From Eretmocerus hayati (Eukaryota; Arthropoda; Insecta; Hymenoptera; Aphelinidae), in NCBI GenBank assembly GCA_029851415.1, contig CM056743.1:119380305-119444304 (forward strand): a DNA stretch of 64,000 nt, given 5' to 3'. The notes under the pieces were generated by a model. It saw only the letters and a list, made by a program, of their open reading frames with translations, had not been told where the DNA came from and made no database searches. A program made the position numbers and the translations under genes. Position 1 is the first letter of the stretch. Each line of letters starts with the position of its first letter. This document shows, in pieces, positions 32,435-43,758 of this stretch.

Positions 32435-34607
32435 TCACCCTTTAAATTTCATCTGTTTCTGAAAATCTATGAAGAAATTCTTGTACAAAGAATTCAACTT
32501 TTTTGTGTCTTCTCTGATATTCAAACTATCTCTCTCTAATTGGATTCGGAACATCTCAGAGATCAGACGTTTGTTATAATGTTGTTCTGTGTCAAGAATT
32601 CTTGGGTTTTCCCAATCGAATTCGTGTCCATCCTCGAGTCTGTGGAGTGTGAGAACATTGGGCTGTTGGGAACGGTTATTGATATTATTCCTGTGTTGCG
32701 AAATCCTCTTTTTTAGGAACTGTTTGGTTTGTCCGATATAGCTCTTTGGGCACTCTAGACAGTTCAATTGGTAAACTACATGTGTTTTTTCTTTGTGATC
32801 AATTCTATCTTTCCCCAATCTGATAAATCTATTGAACTTGTTGTTAGACTTGAAAATAGTCAGTATGTCGTGTTTAGAAAGGATTCTCTTGATCTTTTCC
32901 GAAAAATCTTCAATGAAAGGAATCACAACTTTGGTTTCTCGACTGAAAAATATGTTTTGCACGTTTTGCTGAAGATTGACGTCTTGTTGATGAAGTTCAT
33001 CGTGCCTTATTTTATGAGATCGAATGGAGACATGTTTGGCAATAAATTTCAGGGGGTAACTATTCTTCAGCAATAGATCTTTGATTTTAATGAGATTTTT
33101 TGCGTGGAATTTTTGGTGAGCTAGTTTAATGCCTCTGTCAACAAGATTGTATACTGTCGCTTTTTTTTGAGCTATGGGATTGTGAGCATTAAAATTCAGG
33201 TATGTCGAGCTTTGAGTTGGTTTTTGATACCAATCAGTAATCAAGATGCCATTGTCATTTATCATTAGCATGTCCAAAAAGGGCAGCTTGTGATCTTTCT
33301 CTATCTCAATAGTGAATTTCAGGTTCATGTTGTATTTGTTAAATTCGTTAACAAAGTTGTCGATTTGATTTTCCGGTATAATAGCAAAGATATCGTCTAC
33401 GAATCTGTTGAAAATGATGGGTTCCCATTTGTATTTATCGTGAATAGATCGTAAGCATTCTACTTCAGCGTCTTCTAAGACAAGATCACAGACTATAGGA
33501 GATAGTGGGAGACCCATTGATGCCCCGAGAATTTGTCTATAGAATTCATTGTCAAATTGAATGTATGCATTTTCAAAGACTAGTGTTATAGCTTCCATGA
33601 ATTCTTGTTGGTTCAAGGGAGTGTGATTTTCGATATCATTCCAACGCTTATCAATTGCTTTGAGAATAAGTTCGAGTGAAATATTGGTGAACATCGATTC
33701 AACGTCCAGTTTAACAGAAATCCAACCTTGTGGGATGATGATATCCTTGTTTTTTTGCTTGAAAGACCAACTATCCTTGACGTGGCTCTTGGGCTTCTGA
33801 CAGCCTCGTGTGATTGCTGTTTTGAGTAATTTTGAGAGTTCATGTAATGGAGAACCAATTGCGGAAACTATAATTCGAAGAGGGAAGTTTTCCTTGTGTG
33901 TTTTGACTAACCCATACGCCCTCGCAACATTTTTGTTGTCTACATCAATGTTGATTTTGTTATTCCTCATTTTCTCTTTCCTACTTCTAGAATCTGTTTG
34001 GCTCGGATTCACCTTCTGAATGAAATTTTTAATACTCTTGGTGATTGTGGGTAAGGGATTTCCGTGAACTTTTTCATAATATCTTGTGTCCCGGAGGTTG
34101 TCTTTCATCCTGTTAACATAATCATCTTTGTATATCAGAACTGTTTTATTCCCTTTGTCCGATTTTGTAATTAGGATATCGGGATTATCCGAGATGAATT
34201 TACTCGTGAGTTTCTTGTTCATCTCAATCACGCGTTCTTGTTCTGTGATAGGTGTTTTATCTGGGTTGTAGTGATATGCAAATTTCAAAATTTTATTCCT
34301 TATCACATTCCTCTCTTGTGCGTCAATATCGAAATAAATATTGGGATTGTACGGATTTATTGTATTTTCTATGTTTTTGAGAATGTCAAGAATATCAGTT
34401 CTCGTTGGTCTTATTGCTTGATTGTACTTATCACCCAAACTGAGAATTGAAGCTACTTCAGACGGTATTGGAGTATTGGTCAAATTTTCTATGTTAGATT
34501 TGAATTTATTCATTTCAACATCTTGATGATGTCCTAAATGTGCAGTGAAAGAATCCACATGCTCATTATGCTCGTGTAGCCTTGATTTGAAGTTCTTCGT
34601 CAAATTG
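32435..34607 (-). pseudogene. PLE family 2 copy 3, RT/GIY-YIG lacking the N-terminus
   Basis: The frame is open from the junction at 34607 to the stop at 32435 and starts at the codons for LTKNFKSRL, about 169 residues into the full protein. There is no native ATG; the first codon usable as an alternative start is TTG. The RT and GIY-YIG motifs are intact. A few substitutions are private to this copy: Arg to Gly in VH(R/G)NPL, Phe to Ser just before motif A (GWI(F/S)VKLD), Thr to Ile in NG(T/I)LIT, and Lys to Glu in PFI(K/E)DFS. It lacks both its start and its leader. Confidence 0.92.
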
Positions 34608-36290
34608 AGTTATGCGCGATTGACATTAATGAAAACAGTGATAATTTGATGGAAATGAGGATTGTATAAGTGACTTTTTCAGTGCAAATGGGTGGTGTAT
34701 TATTAGTGGAACAACGATGATGCAAATGGTGGATAAATCCGCCGAAAAACAGTGAAATTGATATATATATGAATAATTTTTTTTTTTTTTTTTATATATA
34801 TTTTTTTCTAGGGAACGAATCAATGTGTGTTTTTTTTTTTTTTTTTTTTTTTTTTTTTCAGTACTATTCGGAGATGTGTGAGTGGGGTGAGCGGTTGTTA
34901 TGTGATGAAAATGATGATTGTATCAGTGAGTTTTCCAGTGCTAATGGGTGGTGTATAGTTAGTGGAACAACGGTGATTCAAAAAAGGTGGATAAATCAGC
35001 ATAAAAACAGTGTAAATTTATATATGATTTTTTATGTTATTATTTCATATAAATGAAACCTTTTTTGGGGCGTGAACCAGTGAATTTTCCAGTGCTTTTC
35101 GGAAGTATATGACGAATCCAAAAAAACAGTGAAAAATTAATGAATTTTGTGAATGGATAATGGTTAGGGCTAATCCACCGTATTAGTGTGACTTAACATA
35201 ATGTTTCAGTGAAATTAGTGAATTCCCAGTGTGGTTTTATGAAACCAGTAAAAAGTCCATAGAAACGACCAGTGAAATAGTGATTTTCGAAGAAAAAAAT
35301 ATTTATAAGAAATGATGAGTGTAGAAATAATGAAAACAAGAAAAATTGATCGAAATGGTTAGTGAATCGGTGAGTTTTCGATACTATTCGGGAATGTATG
35401 ATCAGCGGGAAAACCAGGTAAAACAGTGAAAATTCGACGAAATTTATGAGTGAATCCGTGAATTTTTCAGTGATAATGGTTGGGTTATGATCTGTGAAAC
35501 AGCAATAAATACCGCGTTGGACAAATTTTATCAGTGTAAATGGTTAGAGTTACCAAGGACCCAAGTTTTCTTCAGTATTATTAGTGATACCACAAATTTT
35601 TCACCAAAAATTTTTTTTTCTGTGATAATGGTGAATACTATCAGTGATCTTGAGTGTAATGCTGAAGTCGTGACCAAAAATTACAAATAGTGATTAATTT
35701 CTCCAACTTTGTGCTCACCGCCTGACCCTCGGTCCACATTTGACTGCGTTATCGGAGACACCGGTAAAACGAGTGCGAGACTCGCATTGAACTTCCCCCC
35801 TCCCCTTCATTATTGTGGAAGTTGTAAGAGAAATCACACGGAATAGTTGCCGATTTAGTATCATTCTCGTGCAAAAAATTTTTTTTTCTTTTAAATAGCA
35901 CTTGGCATACTTGCAACTCTCGATCCCAATCCTTATAGAAACTCCAACGATAACAGAAAAATGTCTAACAGAAAAATGTCTTGCTATAGAATCTCCCCCC
36001 ACACGTTATAATGAAACATCAGTAGCCCAACGTCTTGACTATTCAGGAGGAGCATTAGAAATCTCTCGAAGCAAAATAATAAAAGTGACGAATTTATGAA
36101 TGGAGTAGCACGGGCACTGTAGGACCTTTAAATTTTTATGAGCACAGAGACGCCAACGCGACGTCCGCTCCCCCCTCAACTTGAGCACATATGCGCTATT
36201 TATGCATTAGAAGTCTAGTTCGAACAAAAATTTTTTCCTCAAATTTATAAGATTTGTCAGAGTAACCCCACTTGTTTCTAAATATTCTCA

Positions 36291-36335
<45 letters not shown>

Positions 36336-36791
36336 ATATACACAAACATCTCATTCAACCCAGCAACAGCACTTAACACCATCCCATAACCAAATCAGTT
36401 CGAACCCGTCGCTTGAAGGGAACGAATCTTAGACAAATCTCTCTCACGCCAATCTCAGCCGATTTTTTATATATTTATTTTCCTTTCTCGTACACTATAC
36501 ATTTAGCCGAACACAAATCGCGCACTAATCACAGAATTTGGTGCATTATCTATACAAACAGTGGTGCAGTTCGGTGTAAATTGATCAAAACCTTGTGAGT
36601 GAATCTGTGCATTGATACATCAATCGACCTGTTGGTCACGTGGCTGATCATCAAGGAAGTCCCTGCGGGTCCATGACGATCGAGATTTGCACCAGGTTCC
36701 ATCATAGAGGGGATCACAGAACATAGCAGCTGCGTCGATAAGTCTTAGTCATTTAAACTTACTTATTCCAACCATTCATCCCTACATTAGT

Positions 36792-36847
<56 letters not shown>

Positions 36848-36981
36848 TTTAACCTGAAGAAGGGCATAGTCAGATGTCCGAAACGTTGTTTTCGTAAAAT
36901 AATATTGCAGTGGTCCAAAGAAAGCATTAGAGTCTCGAAATCGATTGCCTTGCTCCTGGACATTAGAGTCAAAAAAATCAA
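34608..36981 (+). repeat. Inverted 3' arm of PLE family 2
   Basis: This is the reverse complement of the 3' region of the tandem copies (compare 19566-21858), joined abruptly to the truncated coding region of copy 3. It ends outward in the same terminal sequence as the left border, so the whole cluster begins and ends with the same 2.3 kb in opposite orientation. Confidence 0.93.
36854..36884 (+). ncRNA. Hammerhead ribozyme core, PLE family 2, inverted arm
   Basis: CTGAAGA, GGGCAT stem, ATGTCC, GAAAC on the plus strand, the inverted counterpart of the three minus-strand motifs. Confidence 0.55.
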
Positions 36982-36995
36982 ATAAAAATACTACG
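36982..36995. repeat. Target-site duplication of PLE cluster, right
   Basis: ATAAAAATACTACG, identical to 19552-19565. Confidence 0.85.
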
Positions 36996-37189
36996 TTATA
37001 GGTCTCAGCGCGACCTATCCAATGGTACTCGAACCATAACGCTATCAGTTATAGTTTTATTTTTTAATAAATTAAAAACGTTTTCAAATTATCAAAAAAA
37101 TCACAGAAATACTTGCCAAGACAACCGTAAGCAGCATATACTGGCCAAGAAAGCCGTAAGTGACCACTTACGTTTTTCTTGCCAAGGAC

Positions 37190-40100
37190 GAAAGCAAATC
37201 AGACCCATCCAATACTTCGCATGAACGGAGGATGTCATGCAGTGCGGAGAATGCACGGAGTGCCAAAGCAGCCGGCTGGGATAGTGAGCGCGGACTAGTT
37301 GAGTGAGAGATGCATCATAATCGATTTTCTCGATTTATCTTGTATTTACTCAATTTACTCTAGTTTTGGACTGTTTCATCGTAAAACATCGCACGAGAGG
37401 CCATTCTTCAGCTCTAGGTCTCATCTTTCACAATATTTTATGCCGAGTGCTGAATAATTAGAGTCCATGAATCGAGAGCAAGGCAAGACCCAGTCCACAA
37501 AGCGTCATTATAAGGCCCTAATTCGACACGATTTTCGGTACTTTCGACTGTTTTAACAGTTTGTTTAAATTCGGGATCTCAAAGGAACAACCAAATTATC
37601 GTTGGGCCTTCAAATAGACACCTGAAAAAACATTTTCTCATAGGTTTGGGATCAATAAAAAAAAACCGATTTTTTTTAAGTTGGCCTTGAAGTTTCACAT
37701 TTTTACAAAAATGACCAACTCAAATCGGCTGTAGATCGCACGTAAAATAAGATAATGACACGCTCGAAAAAGGAAATTGAAGACTTTTTCAGGACCTTCA
37801 TGTTTTTTCTCTTGCAAAATTTCGTTACGAGGCTTCCACTTTGATCTATACGCCTCCAAAGGAGGTGCTAAGTCGTATTTTTGGGCGTTTTTTGATGGGA
37901 CCGTGGGACCTACCAGATATCAATTTTTTGGACCGGTCAACTTTTTCCTTGAAAGTCTACGTCATAACGAAAAAAATGCGCTCAGGTAGTATGAAAAAGA
38001 TGCATTTGGGTCCGAGCTACGAATTTTCCAAGATAGCGAAAAATAGGCGAAAAACTGCTCAAAAATGGGACTTTGAAAATTCGTAGGGCCCGCCAAGGGT
38101 CCCAAGAAAATCTAAAAAAAAATTTTCCCAACTATATTCTAGTAGTACTAATACGGGAAAAAAAATGTTAGGGGCATTTTTAAATTTCGTCGATTTTCAA
38201 AATGTTCACCTTGGTCCAGAATGACCCATATAGTAATTGAAATGAGCAGTGCTTTCCATTTGCTGGTCAAAAGCAGGGTATTTTTAACGAAAACCATTCT
38301 CAATTTCGTTGAATTCCATCTAATGACCAATTTCATGATGATATCCCGCTCCAAAAATCATAATCGTCATAACATGATTATAATGATTTTCAGAGTGAGA
38401 TTTTGTTATGAAATGGGTCATCAAATAGGACTCAATGAAATTCAATGAAATTCAAAATGGATTTCGTTAAAAACCCTGGTCAAAAGTTAAGCTTTCACTT
38501 TATTCGACGGAAAATGTGAAGCTGGGCGTTTTTTTTTTTCAATCATCATGTGTATGGCCCAGTAGCATCAGAACCGTCAGCCGCAAGTTAGAGCTGTTTC
38601 ATTATACCCATCGGATTTGACTTTTGAATGCTGTACAAACCTTGCGAGGGATTGCCTGTCAGTCTTGTTAGTCGACTCAATTTTTACTTGTCACCGTGCT
38701 GTGTTTGCCTAGAGTTGGGCTATTGAGAATTAATAAGGGCTGGGAAGTGGGAATCAGGTAAGAAAGCATCAAACGACGAAAAGCTATTATCTATGCACTC
38801 AAGACCCCAAGCAAGACCCTAAGACCCAGTTTCACAAGGCACTGCTGTAGCTTCGGCAACATGAGTGATCGAATCGAGACGAACATTCTCTTGCTGACCA
38901 TTTTACTCATCAAATTACGTTGTATATTCTAAATTTATACCGTTTGGTATTGCTCAATTTGTTCAAAAATTCATGAATTGTGTTTTTTTTCGCATTTTGC
39001 TCAATATAGGATGCACAAGTCTCGTGTATTGGGTTTTCTATGCAATAAGAACCCACAAGTACAATAGCAATGAAGATTATTTCCAAAAATTCATTTAGTA
39101 TTAGCAGTATGAAATTTCAAAAGTCAAAAAAATTCAGAGGAAAGTTGAAACTCCCATTGTGGGCCCTCAAAATTTGATCTTCGTTGAAACATTTTTTACA
39201 GAATTATGTGGGGCAGTTTATTCAAATACTGAATTTGAAATATTACGTATTCTCGCGGTATTGCGTCTCAGAAGAGTGTCATTTCTCATTTCTTTACTCA
39301 TAAAAGAAATCAAAGAATGAAAACATGTCAATGCTTTATACCGTGGCCATTACAATAAGATTAAAGGTGGATTATCGTACCATCAATATTTTTGTAACGT
39401 GGGTGGTTTTAAAATCTTTCCCAAATTCAATAATTTAAACGAGATTGCGATCACGTGTTGCGTTCGAATTTGAACGCTTTCATGGATACACCTAATGCGA
39501 GCAACTCGCTTGGGTATACTGTGTCGAGATACTTTTGGTATACGCATATAATATATCGGGTGCGTAACGGATAAATTCAAGCAACCGAGGGGTGCACCTA
39601 CAAAGGTACATTCAGTCATGTGTGGAGCCATTTCCCGCGCGCCAAAGACACTTACCACGGTCAAAAACCGCGCAATACTGTCTCTTTCCTCTTCTTTTCT
39701 TGAGAGAGAAAATCTAAATGTTATGGTTTCCGTAAATTTTCTCTCATACAGATTAATTCATGTGATGATCGCCTCTGAAATATCAATCTGAGCCCGCGGC
39801 GCTCAATTCGAGTCTCGATTCGAGTATACACCTTTCAAGGCGGCAAATAATTTGATTGACACTTCAGTCCAGATCGATATGAGGTGATATACTGGGTCGA
39901 TACACCCGTAAGCTCCTTTGAGTCTTGAAAATTTTCCAGGATCAAAGACAAATATATGAATGATTCAGATATTTTTCTGAGCATGATGCAAAACCAGCAT
40001 AGGCCAAAATATTCGTCTCGAATTTTTAAAATAGGTCATTGGACCACTGACAGAATAAACCGTGAACGTGGACATGAATAGTTCAGATTTCATAAAGTCT

Positions 40101-40560
40101 TTGTACGTACCCGGAATACTTTTTACTATACGTTTGCTACATTCTGGCGATGAGCTGGTCACAGAGTTTTGGCCCAAGAGCGCCCTTCCATAGAGCCCAA
40201 AAGTTTCATATGCATGGCTTATTCTTTGATCTGATGTATCAAGTTTCTAGGATATGATAGTGCGGAATTCAATTTTGCAAGTACTCAATCGAATGAAGAC
40301 TGTTATCCAACTATCTCGAGGAAACAATACGCTTATTCCTCAAAGATGGCTGCCCTTAGATATGGATTGAGCATTGGGTGCATGGGGCCATATCAATAAT
40401 ATTGTGTTTTTTTATTCTTCCCGGTCATTGGTCATCCTTCAAACGTAAGAGTGAGTAGACTAGGCTCAAGAATAAGTGTTTCGTGTCAGATTGAGTGAAC
40501 AATTACTCGAATAATACAAAATTCCTAACTCTACCAATGCTTTAATTGCAGGCAACCCGA
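37190..40560. other. No supportable gene (3.4 kb)
   Basis: Only short ORFs without recognisable domains. Several runs such as 37640-38170 read like decayed repeat sequence (poly-A/T blocks, CGAATTTTC-like words), but no partner or family can be named from this window. Confidence 0.35.
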
Positions 40561-40902
40561 CAACTAACAAGGGAGGGACCAGACCTTTGGATCACCAATC
40601 TTGTCCAAAATTATTTTACAGTTTTGTATTACGTAGAATATGAAGAATCCAGAGTAACTCCGTCAAATGGGCCTCCTCTTCAAAGTTACAGCCCATGACA
40701 TTAACATTGCCCATACAAGCCCATGTTAAAAAGTGATATATATAGGTGTACTGGTAACGCTAACATTTTTGCTTGTAACTCTGGACAGGAGGCCCATTTG
40801 ACGGAGTTACTCTGGATTCTTCATATTCTAGGTGACACAAAACTGTAAAAAAAATTTGGAAAGGATTGGTGATCCAAAGGTCAGGTCCTCCCCTTGTAAG
40901 TC
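40561..40902. mobile_element. Inverted-repeat element with 130-bp arms
   Basis: The left arm (40561-40690) contains CCTTTGGATCACCAATC and GAATCCAGAGTAACTCCG. Both recur as reverse complements in the right arm (40770-40902). The spacer of about 80 bp contains TATATATAGG. No ORF; MITE-like. Confidence 0.75.
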
Positions 40903-40918
40903 CAATAGGGTGACAGTT

Positions 40919-41565
40919 ATTTCCCAAGTTTCGATTTTTCTCGGGGCACATGCTTAAATCTCCTTCATTTGGTAAGTATATGAAAAAAATATATCGCCGA
41001 AGTAGTTTAGGTATACATATCTTATTTTGCCCATTCTTTACAGTGTCCATCGAACACCATTTTTAACATTGGAAAGCCTATACCGAGAAATTCGCTCGCC
41101 CAATCCTCCACGTATCTGCGATCGCTTTAAATTTTCATGGCACCTCTTGCCGCTTGAAAAATATCAAAATACATCATTTTGATGTAAAATTTCACGAGGA
41201 ATACGATAAAACCACCAGTTTTTAGCTACCAGTCAACCCCAGCACGGAGTAGGTCATTTTTTCAAAAAGTCGTTAAAACCAAGTAAGGGACAAATTTGGA
41301 ACTTAAAACTGATGGTTGTATCGTATTTCTCGTGAAATTTTACATCGAAATGGGGTATTTTGGTATTATTCAAGCGACATTGCAGAGACATGGAGGATTG
41401 GACGAGCGAATTTCTCGGTATAGGCTTTCCAATGTTAAAAATGCTGTTCGTTGGGCACTATATAAGGGCGTCTCCTAACTACTCCGGCGATGTTTTTTCT
41501 TCATATACTAACCAAACAAGGAAGATTTAAGCATGTGCTCCTAGAAAAATCAAAATTTGGGAAAT
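40919..41565. mobile_element. Inverted-repeat element with 260-300-bp arms
   Basis: ATTTCCCAAGTTTCGATTTT at 40919 is mirrored by AAAATCAAAATTTGGGAAAT ending at 41565. Inner arm words such as AAAGCCTATACCGAGAAATT and ATACGATAAAACCACCAG are likewise mirrored. The arms are diverged by substitutions and small indels, so this is older than the large palindromes near 10-15 kb. It abuts the previous element. Confidence 0.75.
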
Positions 41566-43486
41566 AAATTTCATCTAATGTCCAATCCCCATAACAACAC
41601 AAGCTTGGATATCAATACCGTTACATGATGAACACATTGTGCATGATTTTGTTACAATATACGCATAATCCAAACAGGCTAGTTAGAATATGACGATAAT
41701 AATTCGAATCAATCAAATTACTGGTATGGGTAGAAATTCTATGTGGAAGTTTGTAAATTGATCTCTCCTGATGGAATCAAAAGATGTATGACAATTCAGT
41801 TCTAGATAAATTCAACGAATATCGGTCAATGACTATATTGTCTTCACATATCGAAGTGGTACAATAGAATGCGAGATAGAATGTAGAAGTATAATATCTG
41901 AATTTGACTACATTTTGCAAAGTTGCGATGAGTATGTAATTACAAAAGTGAATTTTAGGCTTAACAAATTGAAAACCTTTTTAGTTTCCTAAAATTTTCA
42001 AAACTGTCATTCGGTTCTGATTGCAAATTTTCCTATTGTAACTTGCGAGAGATTAAATCGACTGTTGCTACTTGTTTCACGGTCAAATTTGTAATGCTGA
42101 TTTTATTTTTGAGTGAGAGCATGGTGCGGAAGCCAAATTAGTCGATGCAAACGTTCAAAAATATCGAAAATCACAATATTGCGACTGATTTGATTATGAT
42201 CGTCCTTTCGACAAGATTGTCAACGCAAAGATACTGATTCTTAACAATATGACGAGATGTACCTATGCAACCGAAAATAAGGAGTTTATCAAGATTGTGT
42301 GATATAAAGACACTCGCAGGAACAGCTGCTGGTCCCCTCAGTGACTTGCCAAAGTCTAGATCAGATCGTCGTCAGAAAAGAGGGGTCACCATATGTTTGA
42401 ATACCTCGATAAAATACTATGTTTTTTTATGAAACTTTACTTTCTCGGGACTTCATGCATACGAAATTATAGTTATAAAATACGAGGTCCAGGGCTCATA
42501 TAAGTAAGGCTCCACCAACGCCACCTGAAAGAATTTTCAAGCAGCCTTGAACACGACGGCTCTTTATATTTATCAAGTCCCATATCCTGCACACCTTTTG
42601 CACGTACACCAAGTACTCGTATATTATTGTTCGACGACAGCTGAGACTCTTGTGTCCGAGCTTGTGTCAAAAGCGCTTCACGTTCTTGTGTCGAGCTCAC
42701 GCGCTCGTGTCATATACGCGAGCAACGAGTATATCCACTGGGGATAATCGCAAACATATGGAGTTTGACGCTGTAAGACCCCCGAAACAGTGACCGCTAT
42801 TTCCATGTTCGACTTTATTGAGTTTAGGCGTAAAGTTACAGAGGCGATTATTCTCCACGCACGTTCGGAAGATTCGCACGTGCGAATGTTTATAGTGTTA
42901 CTACCTTCGAATGCCCCCCAGAACACGCTCGCGATCTGCAGACTTGAAAAATTTTCGCGAGCGTTTCGTTCGTGCACGATTGTTTTATTTTTTACAAAAT
43001 GGAGCTCTGCCTGCTTTCGTACGATAATTTGGAGAACAGAATTTGTGTCCTCCAGTTGGAAAAATCAGCATTACATCGGATGAGATGGAACCTCAAATTA
43101 TCATGATCTTCACTTGCGCGGAAAGCTGACAAAGAAATTCACTTTTAGAAAAATAATTCAAATTAGGTCGTAGAACAAATCATTCCGACGATCTTTCTCA
43201 AAATAAACTAGCTCATACATGTTTCAAGAGTAGCTTTTATCTTTCCTGTAGGGTGAGTTTGGCAGCTGATTTCGGTACCTAATTGATTCCATTATGGTGG
43301 GCAGTTGTTTGTGGATATTGAAAAATGACGTTGAGAGAATGTTTACAAATTTTTCATTGGATAATTCATTAATCGTTGATGTCGAGAATCTTGATCCAAT
43401 TGTGGTCATCTAATTAGTGGATCGTTGGTAAGTTTGAAAATTATAAGAGGGAAATAGTTTCAGCGCTCATTTGATTCGATGTAAAA
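41566..43486. other. No supportable gene (1.9 kb)
   Basis: Short overlapping ORFs on both strands around 42470-43080 have no recognisable domain and look like chance open frames in a locally GC-richer stretch. Confidence 0.35.
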
Positions 43487-43758
43487 TAGTACATTGCGCG
43501 TCGAGTGCTGGAAACATTTTTCGAGACATTTTTTATACGTCCATACGTAGAAACAGCGTGTTTCTAGGCCTCTTCGCTACGCGAGGAGGCTTGGAAACAA
43601 GCTGTTTCAGCGTAAAGACGTAAGTATAAAACTGCATACGCGTCTCGTCCGGAAACATTTTTCCTTCGGGAAAACCAAGCTGGACGGTGCCATCGCCCAC
43701 GTTCAGCTTGGTTTCCCGAAGGAAAAAATGTTTCCAGCACTCGACGCGTAATGTACTA
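43487..43758. mobile_element. MITE, 272 bp, with nested internal palindromes
   Basis: The terminal inverted repeats of about 37 bp begin TAGTACATTGCGCGTCGAGT. Inside are two further palindromes: GAAACAGCGTGTTTC through GAAACAAGCTGTTTC, and TTCGGGAAAACCAAGCT facing AGCTTGGTTTCCCGAA. A partial relative lies at 16271-16392. It encodes no protein, so it must be mobilised in trans. Confidence 0.75.

Larger units (their letters stand above)
19566..36981 (-). mobile_element. Penelope-like element cluster, 3 tandem copies plus inverted arm (family 2)
   Basis: The sequence CGATTTCGAGACTC begins units at 19564, 24802 and 30059, giving head-to-tail periods of 5238 and 5257 bp on the minus strand. Copies 1 and 2 are full length; copy 3 stops at 34607 inside its coding region. 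There it meets a 2.4 kb inverted stretch (34608-36981) that is the reverse complement of the first copy's 3' region. The block is enclosed by one 14-bp target duplication. Tandem sharing of the terminal pseudo-LTR and an inverted end fragment are both known Penelope structures. The copies differ by very few bases, so the amplification is recent. Confidence 0.93.
19507..37189. mobile_element. MITE (about 253 bp) split by the PLE cluster
   Basis: GTCCTTGGTAAGAAAAACCG at 19507 is mirrored at 37166-37189 by a sequence ending GTTTTTCTTGCCAAGGAC. Removing the PLE block and one target copy (19566-36995) leaves a short inverted-repeat element with internal echoes of the same word near 37103 and 37142. 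The PLE cluster therefore inserted into an older MITE. Confidence 0.6.

Noticed and set aside
39383..39664. 93-codon minus-strand ORF
   Set aside because: No domain and no supporting context; could be chance.
42470..43083. Overlapping ORFs of 60-99 codons on both strands
   Set aside because: Open frames on both strands with no domains are expected in a GC-richer patch.
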